A DNA stretch of 5,010 bases. Source: Alphaproteobacteria bacterium (lineage in GTDB: Bacteria; Pseudomonadota; Alphaproteobacteria; RS24). The notes beneath the pieces were generated by a model. The model was not told where the DNA came from. It was given only the letters and a program-made list of their open reading frames with translations, and did no database searches. The stretch lies in NCBI GenBank assembly GCA_009920875.1, contig RFZE01000110.1, forward strand, positions 1-5,010, read 5' to 3'. A program made the translations under genes and the position numbers. Positions 1 through 4,511 of the stretch are shown here, piece by piece. Every line of letters begins with the position of its first letter. Position 1 is the stretch's first letter.

Positions 1-664
1 CATGTCAGCGGCATTTGACCAATTTGAGGCCGATAGCGATATTCGCGTCGCCATATTGACCGGCAATGGAGGTACTTTCTGCTCGGGCATGGACTTGAAA
101 GGCTTTTTGAAGGGTGAATCGCCATCGGTCAAAGACCGCGGCTTTGGGGGGCTGAGCCATTATGTGCCCGCCGAACCGCTGATTGCCGCAACCGAAGGCT
201 ATGCGCTGGCCGGCGGTTTTGAACTTGTTTTGTCTTGCGATATGGTTGTTGCCTCACGCGCCACCAAATTCGGCCTGCCCGAAGTGAAGCGCTCTTTGGT
301 CGCCGGTGCCGGGGGCGTGTTCCGCCTGCCGCAACAAATTCCCGAGCGCATCGCTATGGAAATGGTGATGACGGGCGACCATTATTCGGCCGAGCGCATG
401 TATGAATGCGGTCTCGTCAATGCGCTGACCGATGAAGGCAAAGCTCTGGAAGGAGCTAAAGAATTGGCCGCCCGCATCGCCATTAACGGCCCGCTGGCAA
501 CCGCCGCGTCAAAAAAAATCATGAAGGAATATAAAACCTGGCCGCATGATGAGATCTGGGCGCGCCAACAGGAAATCATGAACCCGGTTTTCGCATCAGA
601 CGATGCGCGTGAGGGGGCTACCGCTTTTGCTGAAAAACGCGCGCCCGTATGGAAAGGCAAATAA
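1..664 (+). CDS. Crotonase / enoyl-CoA hydratase family protein, 5'-truncated by the window edge
   Basis: Crotonase-fold enzymes act on acyl-CoA thioesters in the cytoplasm, typically hydrating or isomerising a double bond, as in beta-oxidation. The visible 220 residues (codon phase from base 2) start just before the first oxyanion-hole segment (FCSGMDL, residues 26-32). They continue with the second one (EGYALAGGFEL, 65-75) and the segment KFGLPEV (89-95). Glu74 and Glu94 lie 20 residues apart, matching the two catalytic glutamates of rat mitochondrial enoyl-CoA hydratase (Glu144 and Glu164), so hydratase chemistry is plausible. The C-terminal helical trimerisation region is present and ends naturally at TAA 662-664. 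Family members are about 255-260 residues, so roughly 35 N-terminal residues lie outside the window and the ATG at base 2 is probably internal. The acyl substrate cannot be told from the sequence. An intrinsic terminator follows 20 bases downstream. Confidence 0.93.
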   Translation, partial: MSAAFDQFEADSDIRVAILTGNGGTFCSGMDLKGFLKGESPSVKDRGFGGLSHYVPAEPLIAATEGYALAGGFELVLSCDMVVASRATKFGLPEVKRSLVAGAGGVFRLPQQIPERIAMEMVMTGDHYSAERMYECGLVNALTDEGKALEGAKELAARIAINGPLATAASKKIMKEYKTWPHDEIWARQQEIMNPVFASDDAREGATAFAEKRAPVWKGK

Positions 665-684
665 GTTTGCCCAAGAAAAGCATG

Positions 685-710
685 AAGGGGCGCTTAAAGC
701 GCCCCTTTTT
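685..710 (+). terminator. Rho-independent terminator after the crotonase gene
   Basis: A perfect inverted repeat, AAGGGGCGC (685-693) and GCGCCCCTT (699-707), encloses a five-base loop TTAAA, and a run of five T closes it (706-710). It starts 20 bases after the crotonase stop codon. Read on the minus strand, the same stem is followed by TTCATGCTTTTC, a much poorer T tract. It therefore mainly serves the + strand gene but may partly stop transcription arriving from the convergent transporter gene at 740. Confidence 0.93.
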
Positions 711-739
711 CGGGTGCAGGTCAATTTCAGATATCGCTC

Positions 740-1690
740 CTAGCCGACCAATAGCGGGCTGAAGAAACCGAGCCAAAGCGCAATCGTTACGGCCGACATT
801 ATGGCAGTCACAACAATTGTGCTGGCGGCTTCGGCTTCCGCGGTTTGGTAATGGGCGGCAAACACGGCGGTAAACACCCCTGTCGGCATGGCTGACAAAA
901 CCGTTATTGTGGCAACAAAAAGAGGCTCGAGGCCAAAAATATATTGCGCTGTCAAATAGACGGCAAAGGGCATCAGCCCCAGTTTAAAGACGGCGACATA
1001 GAGTGACGGAAGCAAATTATCGCCGACTTTGATATAGGCCAGCCGCCCTCCAACCGCGACTAAGGCAACCGGTATGGCAGCGCTGCCCAATAAGTCCAGA
1101 AAACTGTCAATTGGAGCGGCCAAACCGAGGCCGGTGAAATTCCATATTACACCGGCGGCCAAAGCTATTACCACGGCCTGGTCACGCATGGCCATGGCCA
1201 GCTTTGGCGGAATGTCTTTCAATTTCAAATCGGGATTGGTTGTCGCCTCCAAGCAAATCAAGGCAGTGGTGAACACCAATAAGCCGTGAAAAGCCAAAAT
1301 CAGAAACAGCGGCAGGCCGGCAGCCGACCCGAAAGCGGTGAGAATAATCGGGATACCCAACATGACCGTATTGGAAAAACAGCCGCCAAATCCGATAATC
1401 ACATATTCAGACGCCGCACGGCCGGCAAAAAGCGGCCGCGCCAAAAAGGCGGTCACCGCCATGACCAAAAGCATGGGCGCATAATAAGACACCCAAATGC
1501 CGAGTGACAGGTTTTCGGGAAATTCCGTCAGGGCAACATTGCGGAACAAAAGCGCCGGCGCCGCCAAAGTAAAAACAAAGCGATTGAGCGTCGCCACATT
1601 ATCCTCACTGAACAGGCCGCGACGGGCGACACCATAGCCAATGGCAATCACCGCAATGACAGGCAGCACAACGCCAAGTGCAATCAACAT
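740..1690 (-). CDS. AEC-family (auxin efflux carrier-like) membrane transporter
   Basis: This is a 316-residue hydrophobic protein with about eight to ten membrane segments, the usual size for bacterial AEC permeases, which export or exchange small organic anions in the inner membrane. The N-terminus is typical: a first membrane helix, then GYGVARRGLFSEDN (residues 18-31), then a helix with the family-like FVFTLAAPALLFRNVA (36-51). Later segments are rich in Gly, Ala and Pro, as in the family. I chose the ATG at 1690 because GAGGG sits four bases upstream and the first helix begins at once. An upstream in-frame ATG at 1843 would add 51 polar residues running into the divergent photolyase gene and is rejected. 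The substrate is unknown; malate, malonate or auxin labels on such proteins are usually only by homology. The gene is divergent from the photolyase locus and convergent with the crotonase gene. Confidence 0.9.
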   Translation of the reverse strand: MLIALGVVLPVIAVIAIGYGVARRGLFSEDNVATLNRFVFTLAAPALLFRNVALTEFPENLSLGIWVSYYAPMLLVMAVTAFLARPLFAGRAASEYVIIGFGGCFSNTVMLGIPIILTAFGSAAGLPLFLILAFHGLLVFTTALICLEATTNPDLKLKDIPPKLAMAMRDQAVVIALAAGVIWNFTGLGLAAPIDSFLDLLGSAAIPVALVAVGGRLAYIKVGDNLLPSLYVAVFKLGLMPFAVYLTAQYIFGLEPLFVATITVLSAMPTGVFTAVFAAHYQTAEAEAASTIVVTAIMSAVTIALWLGFFSPLLVG

Positions 1691-1792
1691 ATTTCCCTCA
1701 TCAATCTTTTGCCTGTCATAACAGAAATTATGTCGCAGCGCGAAATATCTGCTGTGGCTGGAATTTACCCCGCATAGCGCTACCTCCGGCAT
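1691..1792. promoter_or_regulatory. Divergent intergenic region, transporter / photolyase locus, with a small inverted repeat
   Basis: These 102 bases must hold the promoters of two divergent transcripts. The most visible element is an inverted repeat CATAA (1717-1721), six-base spacer, TTATG (1728-1732), with a further outer G/C match at 1715 and 1734. On the minus strand, CATAAT (1727-1732) is one base off the -10 consensus, but I see no convincing -35 at the right distance. No clear sigma-70 pair stands out on the + strand, and no obvious ribosome binding site precedes the photolyase ATG at 1793. The repeat could be an operator or chance; both readings are weak. Confidence 0.25.
1695..1699 (-). 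promoter_or_regulatory. Ribosome binding site of the AEC transporter gene
   Basis: On the minus strand GAGGG is followed by AAAT and then ATG (start at 1690). The spacing is slightly short, but this is the only purine-rich Shine-Dalgarno-like element in the region. It decides the start against the longer upstream frame. Confidence 0.65.
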
Positions 1793-2512
1793 ATGGAAGC
1801 CCAAAAGAAAACCTTCCCTGACCGCGCTGCGCTTATTGCACATGTCAAAAGCTTATCACCCGGTCATGATGGTGAACCGGTAAGCGATATGGTCGGGGGG
1901 CGCATAGCGGCTGAAGCGGCTTTGGCGCAGATTGATCCTATCGCCTATGGCGCTAGCCGCAATTATCTTGACGGCGCGGTGACGCGGCTGTCTCCCTATA
2001 TCCGTCACGGCATTTTGAGCCTCAATGAAGTGCGCAATCATGCGCTTCAAATGGGCGACGACAAGGCGGTTGAGAAATTCATCCAAGAGCTCGGGTGGCG
2101 TGATTTCTGGCAGCGCATTTATGCGCAAAACCCGGATTGGCTATGGGCTGATATCGAAGATTATAAAACTGGCTTTGTGGCTTCCGATTATGCCGATGAA
2201 TTGCCCGATGATATTGCCAATGGCGAAACTGACAGCGCGGCGATGAACCATTTTATTGCTGAATTGAAAACCACAGGCTATTTACACAATCATGCGCGCA
2301 TGTATTTGGCCGCCTATATTGTCCATTGGCGGCGTATTAAATGGCAGGCGGGTGCCGCTTTCTTTCTTGCGCATTTGCTCGATGGCGATCCGGCGTCGAA
2401 TAATTTCTCTTTCCAGTGGGTGGCCAGCACATTTGCCAATAAGCCGTATTTTTTCAATCTCGACAATTTGCAGAAATTGCATGCTGGCCCCGTGCGATTA
2501 TCACAGCAATAA
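1793..2512 (+). CDS. Stand-alone photolyase FAD-binding catalytic domain (short photolyase-like), 3' end frameshifted
   Basis: This is the C-terminal, FAD-binding half of a cryptochrome/photolyase without the alpha/beta half. Photolyases repair UV pyrimidine dimers by light-driven electron transfer from reduced FAD. By hand it aligns with E. coli PhrB (numbering from memory) at a constant offset of 175 from residue 99 to 209. TRLSPYIRHG (64-73) is the FAD-phosphate loop. Glu99 and Trp102 match Glu274 and Trp277 of the lesion pocket. TGYLHNHARM (161-170), Trp184 (Trp359), DGDPASNN (197-204, with Asn203 as Asn378) and Trp209 (Trp384) follow. Phe207 replaces Trp382. As read, the frame ends at TAA 2510-2512 after six alien residues; correcting one base in CCCC (2488-2491) gives 260 residues ending at 2576. 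ATG 1793 is the only reasonable start: an in-frame TAG lies at 1775-1777. No clear ribosome binding site is visible. Confidence 0.85.
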   Translation: MEAQKKTFPDRAALIAHVKSLSPGHDGEPVSDMVGGRIAAEAALAQIDPIAYGASRNYLDGAVTRLSPYIRHGILSLNEVRNHALQMGDDKAVEKFIQELGWRDFWQRIYAQNPDWLWADIEDYKTGFVASDYADELPDDIANGETDSAAMNHFIAELKTTGYLHNHARMYLAAYIVHWRRIKWQAGAAFFLAHLLDGDPASNNFSFQWVASTFANKPYFFNLDNLQKLHAGPVRLSQQ

Positions 2513-2576
2513 ATGCTTCGCCGGTACTTATGATGATGTGGCGATGCGCCTGTTCCCTAATGTAAAAGCTTTATGA
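2493..2576 (+). pseudogene. Out-of-frame C-terminal tail of the photolyase FAD-domain gene
   Basis: In the +1 frame relative to the upstream gene, these bases encode 27 residues beginning CDYHSNK and including AGTYDDVAMRLFPN, a plausible photolyase C-terminal end. They follow directly on the conserved PYFFNLDNLQK segment of the upstream frame. Dropping one C from the four-C run at 2488-2491 joins the two frames as ...HAGP-CDYH... into a 260-residue protein. The stop TGA at 2574-2576 overlaps the next start codon as ATGA, the usual layout of coupled genes. I therefore read this as the true 3' end of the gene, disconnected by a single-base insertion or a sequence error. Confidence 0.75.
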
Positions 2577-2998
2577 TGCCTCCGCTGATTTGGCTGCACG
2601 AAGATTGTCTGCGCGCTTCGCATAATTTATTTGACCATGCGCCCGAGGCAAAAGCGGTTTTCATTTGGGACGATGCATATATGAACGCCATGCATTACGG
2701 CCTGAAACGCCGCGTGTTTATTTATGAAAGCCTGTGCCAATTGCCGGTCGAGATTTATGCCGGTGATACCGCCACGAGCTTGGCGCAATTGGCGCAAGAC
2801 GGGCGAGACATCATTACCGGCAAAACGGCCAATCCGGCTTTGAAGGCAATCATGGCGATCATGCGCGAAAACGCAAAGCTCAGCGCCATTGCCGATGTGC
2901 CCTTTGTGCAAATGGACAGCCCGCCCGATTTGCGGCGGTTTTTCAAATATTGGAACAAGGCCAAAAAACACGCCTTCTCATATGATGGACGGCCTTAA
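2573..2998 (+). CDS. Stand-alone photolyase N-terminal alpha/beta (antenna-type) domain protein
   Basis: The 141 residues resemble the Rossmann-like N-terminal domain of photolyases, which usually holds the antenna pigment and feeds energy to FAD. PLIWLHEDCLR (4-14) matches the first strand and turn of the type VWFRxDLR. AVFIWDD (28-34) matches the second strand. KRRVFIYESLCQL (45-57) is the helix after it, and VEIYAGD (59-65) the next strand, like the L-x-V/L-x-x-G-D of the family. The end, FFKYWNKAKKHAF (123-135), resembles the segment reading FTPFxxxW in E. coli PhrB, at the border to the FAD domain. The protein thus stops in the interdomain linker, and the FAD domain is the gene just upstream. 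ATG 2573 overlaps the frame-corrected upstream stop by four bases (ATGA). No Shine-Dalgarno is visible, so translation probably depends on coupling. Pigment binding cannot be judged. Confidence 0.72.
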   Translation: MMPPLIWLHEDCLRASHNLFDHAPEAKAVFIWDDAYMNAMHYGLKRRVFIYESLCQLPVEIYAGDTATSLAQLAQDGRDIITGKTANPALKAIMAIMRENAKLSAIADVPFVQMDSPPDLRRFFKYWNKAKKHAFSYDGRP

Positions 2999-3000
2999 GC

Positions 3001-3534
3001 TCAGCCTTGCGGCAACACCGCTTCCACGGCACGCAATAATTTCTTTGCTTGCGGTTTGGTGAGCGATGAAAAATCGCGCACCGCCCGGCCATTGGGGGCA
3101 ATGAGAAATTTATGGAAATTCCATTTTGGTGTCGCGCCGGTTTCCGCTTCAAGCCATTTATAAAAAGGATGCGCCGCGCGCCCCTTGACCACGATTTTGT
3201 CACTCATTGGAAAATCAACATCAAAATTGACGCTGCAAAATTCCTTTATCTCATCTTTGCTGCCCGGTTCTTGGCCACCGAAATCATTGCTCGGCACACC
3301 CAGCACAATCAGCCCCTTATCGCGGTAATTTTGCCACAGCGCCTGCAGGCCGTCATATTGCTTGGTGAAACCGCAATAAGAGGCCGTATTGACGACCAAT
3401 ATGGCTTTGCCGCGATAATCGGCCAGATTGAGGTTTTTTCCGTCAATGGCGGGCAAAGAAAAATCATGCGCCGTTTGTCGCTCGGCCGCCACCGGCGTCA
3501 TCAAAAACAACAGTAAAATCAACGGATATCGCAT
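3001..3534 (-). CDS. Exported glutathione peroxidase family protein, thioredoxin-dependent type
   Basis: This enzyme would reduce hydrogen peroxide and organic or lipid hydroperoxides. The 177-residue protein opens with a Sec signal peptide (MRYPLILLLFLMTPVAA, probable cleavage after Ala17), placing it in the periplasm. The thioredoxin-fold core shows all family signatures: NTASYCGFT (49-57) with peroxidatic Cys54, PSNDFGGQEPGS (81-92) with catalytic Gln88, and PKWNFHKF (136-143) with Trp138 and Asn139. Cys100 in EFCSVNFDVDFP lies 46 residues after Cys54, exactly the spacing of the peroxidatic and resolving cysteines in yeast Gpx3 (Cys36 and Cys82). A disulfide-forming, thioredoxin-like recycling route is therefore likelier than glutathione. 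The position of Gpx3 Cys64 is Ser82 here. No strong ribosome binding site precedes ATG 3534, but the signal peptide supports this start. The gene ends two bases from the stop of the convergent photolyase locus. Confidence 0.93.
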   Translation of the reverse strand: MRYPLILLLFLMTPVAAERQTAHDFSLPAIDGKNLNLADYRGKAILVVNTASYCGFTKQYDGLQALWQNYRDKGLIVLGVPSNDFGGQEPGSKDEIKEFCSVNFDVDFPMSDKIVVKGRAAHPFYKWLEAETGATPKWNFHKFLIAPNGRAVRDFSSLTKPQAKKLLRAVEAVLPQG

Positions 3535-3635
3535 GAGCCAGAGATAGCGCCGCGGCGCCTTGTTTCAATAGCGCGCGCGATATTATTTGAACTTTGCGGT
3601 AAGCCGGTTCTAAACTGACGGTGAGAGTAGCGTTT
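3535..3635. promoter_or_regulatory. Divergent intergenic region, peroxidase / zinc-ribbon gene, with a 12-bp palindrome
   Basis: These 101 bases must carry the starts of two divergent transcripts. A perfect 12-bp palindrome, GCGCCGCGGCGC, lies at 3547-3558, in the leader just upstream of the peroxidase start. A GC alternation follows at 3571-3579, next to the AT-rich patch TATTATTT at 3581-3588. Toward the zinc-ribbon gene, TTGAAC (3587-3592) and TCTAAA (3609-3614) are 16 bases apart and form a weak sigma-70-like pair; TTGTTT (3560-3565) with TATTAT (3581-3586) is a second weak option, spacing 15. A GAAC/GTTC inverted repeat spans 3589-3610. None of these is strong enough to assign. Confidence 0.25.
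3623..3627 (+). promoter_or_regulatory. Ribosome binding site of the zinc-ribbon gene
   Basis: GAGAG is followed by an eight-base spacer and ATG at 3636. This favours ATG 3636 over the in-frame GTG at 3621, which has no purine-rich element before it. Confidence 0.5.
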
Positions 3636-4061
3636 ATGTTTTTATATCAGTCAGAAAATGACAGCCATTTTGAGTGCCCGCAATGCGGTCAGCACGGCAC
3701 AGTGCCGACCGCACATCTTGACGCCGTATTGCAGCGCAATGAACATGCCGTTATCAGCTGCACCAAATGCATGACCCGTTTTGCGCCGCATGCGCCGACC
3801 GCCGACAGATTGCGTGTCACCGAGCCGCTGCATGATGAGGATATCGGCACGCCGCAAATGGCCATGGAAGAAGCCGGTGATGAAGGCAGCGATGACGACG
3901 CGGCTGTGAACGAAAAGGGCAGTTTGCCCGAATTACAAGCGCATTGGCAGCGCCATGAAACAGACCCTTTGGCCATGCCGCCCTCACCTGATCAAGCGCG
4001 CGAAGAAGCAAAAGGCGCTTTGCCGCTGTGGCTGCAACCGCAAAGCGACAAAAAAGATTAA
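3636..4061 (+). CDS. Small zinc-ribbon (MJ0042-like) protein with acidic tail
   Basis: This 141-residue cytoplasmic protein of unknown function has an N-terminal zinc ribbon: FECPQCGQHG (residues 12-21) and ISCTKCMTRF (40-49). The four cysteines at 14, 17, 42 and 45 would bind one zinc. The CPxC, about 24 residues, CxxC layout, with an aromatic or Phe close after, fits the MJ0042-type zinc fingers common in alphaproteobacteria. The rest is low in hydrophobic residues and looks disordered, with an acidic stretch near residues 79-93 and a short Trp-containing end (LPLWLQP). No membrane segment is visible, although some MJ0042 proteins carry one. I chose ATG 3636 because of the GAGAG upstream; a GTG at 3621 would add five residues. 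Its stop codon overlaps that of the convergent methyltransferase gene. A role in binding nucleic acid or protein can only be guessed. Confidence 0.8.
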   Translation: MFLYQSENDSHFECPQCGQHGTVPTAHLDAVLQRNEHAVISCTKCMTRFAPHAPTADRLRVTEPLHDEDIGTPQMAMEEAGDEGSDDDAAVNEKGSLPELQAHWQRHETDPLAMPPSPDQAREEAKGALPLWLQPQSDKKD

Positions 4062-4498
4062 AGCCAGCGCCGCACTTTGATTTTATAATTGCGGTAAATC
4101 TGACCGAACTCGGCTTCGAGATTTTCTTCTTCTTTGACAATCCAAATTTGCTGCACCAGCAGCACGAATAAGGGCACGACAATCAAAGCCCAAATATGTC
4201 CGATGGCAAGGCCCGAACCGATAAGCAGCACCGCCATAGCGACATAAATCGGATTGCGCGAATAGGCAAACAAGCCGCCCTCCATCAGCGTTGATGGCTG
4301 ACCGTCGGGAATAATCGTGGTTTCGTGTTTGCGGAAACTGCGCGCCGCCAGCAAAATCGTGGTAAAGCCCAGCACCATGAGGGCAATGCCGATATATTGC
4401 CATGTCGCGCTCAATAGTGGCTCGACCGGCGCGATATAGCCGATGAGCAATTGTATGATGATGCCAACCAGCACCATAAGCGGGGGATAGATTTTCAT
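4058..4498 (-). CDS. ICMT/PEMT-family membrane methyltransferase
   Basis: This is a 146-residue inner-membrane protein of the isoprenylcysteine carboxyl methyltransferase / phospholipid methyltransferase superfamily, which transfers methyl from S-adenosylmethionine to membrane-associated substrates. Four hydrophobic segments are visible, near residues 5-23, 35-52, 84-100 and 102-120. FRKHETTIIPDG (55-66) and LMEGGLFAYSRNPIYVA (71-87) are the conserved central motifs. The C-terminal EEENLEAEFGQIYRNY (123-138), followed by a basic VRRW end, completes the SAM-binding half. Length and motif order are complete for the bacterial family. The substrate is unknown, since most bacterial members have none assigned. 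AAGGAG (4506-4511) lies seven bases before ATG 4498 and overlaps the stop of the upstream PLP-enzyme gene, so the two are probably co-transcribed. Confidence 0.88.
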   Translation of the reverse strand: MKIYPPLMVLVGIIIQLLIGYIAPVEPLLSATWQYIGIALMVLGFTTILLAARSFRKHETTIIPDGQPSTLMEGGLFAYSRNPIYVAMAVLLIGSGLAIGHIWALIVVPLFVLLVQQIWIVKEEENLEAEFGQIYRNYKIKVRRWL

Positions 4499-4505
4499 GC
4501 GCTTT

Positions 4506-4511
4506 CTCCTT
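4506..4511 (-). promoter_or_regulatory. Strong ribosome binding site of the methyltransferase gene
   Basis: On the minus strand AAGGAG lies seven bases before ATG 4498 and shares one base with the TAA stop (4511-4513) of the preceding PLP-enzyme gene. It is the best Shine-Dalgarno in the window. It fixes the methyltransferase start and indicates that the two genes form one transcription unit. Confidence 0.85.

Noticed and set aside
741..757. Near-identical short string (CGACCAATAGCGGGCT) again at about 4685-4701 (CGACCAAATAGCGGGCT)
   Set aside because: Both copies code for similar Ser-Pro-Leu-Leu/Phe segments on the minus strand and differ by an indel. The length is within chance plus codon bias, with no sign of att sites or mobile-element ends.
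1074..1507. Open frames on the + strand opposite the transporter gene
   Set aside because: They are antisense to a convincing membrane protein, rich in Lys, Arg and Gln as expected from reversed hydrophobic codons, and have no ribosome binding site or family resemblance.
1691..1843. Longer start for the AEC transporter, adding 51 residues from an ATG at 1843
   Set aside because: The extra residues are polar, unlike the family N-terminus, and would overlap the first codons of the divergent photolyase gene. The ATG at 1690 has GAGGG before it and opens straight into the first helix.
2499..2512. VRLSQQ as a genuine C-terminus of the FAD-domain protein
   Set aside because: The family resemblance moves to the +1 frame at the CCCC run, and that frame ends in an ATGA overlap with the next gene. 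The six residues are better explained as frameshift tail.
2780..2797. Exact tandem repeat of TTGGCGCAA
   Set aside because: Only two copies, in frame, encoding a simple Leu-Ala-Gln repetition in a helix; no sign of a repeat element.
3587..3615. An ECF (GGAAC-type) promoter reading of TTGAAC...GGTTC
   Set aside because: The spacing between the GAAC and GTT elements is about 13-14 bases rather than 16-17, and the first G of GGAAC is T; it does not fit the EcfG consensus.
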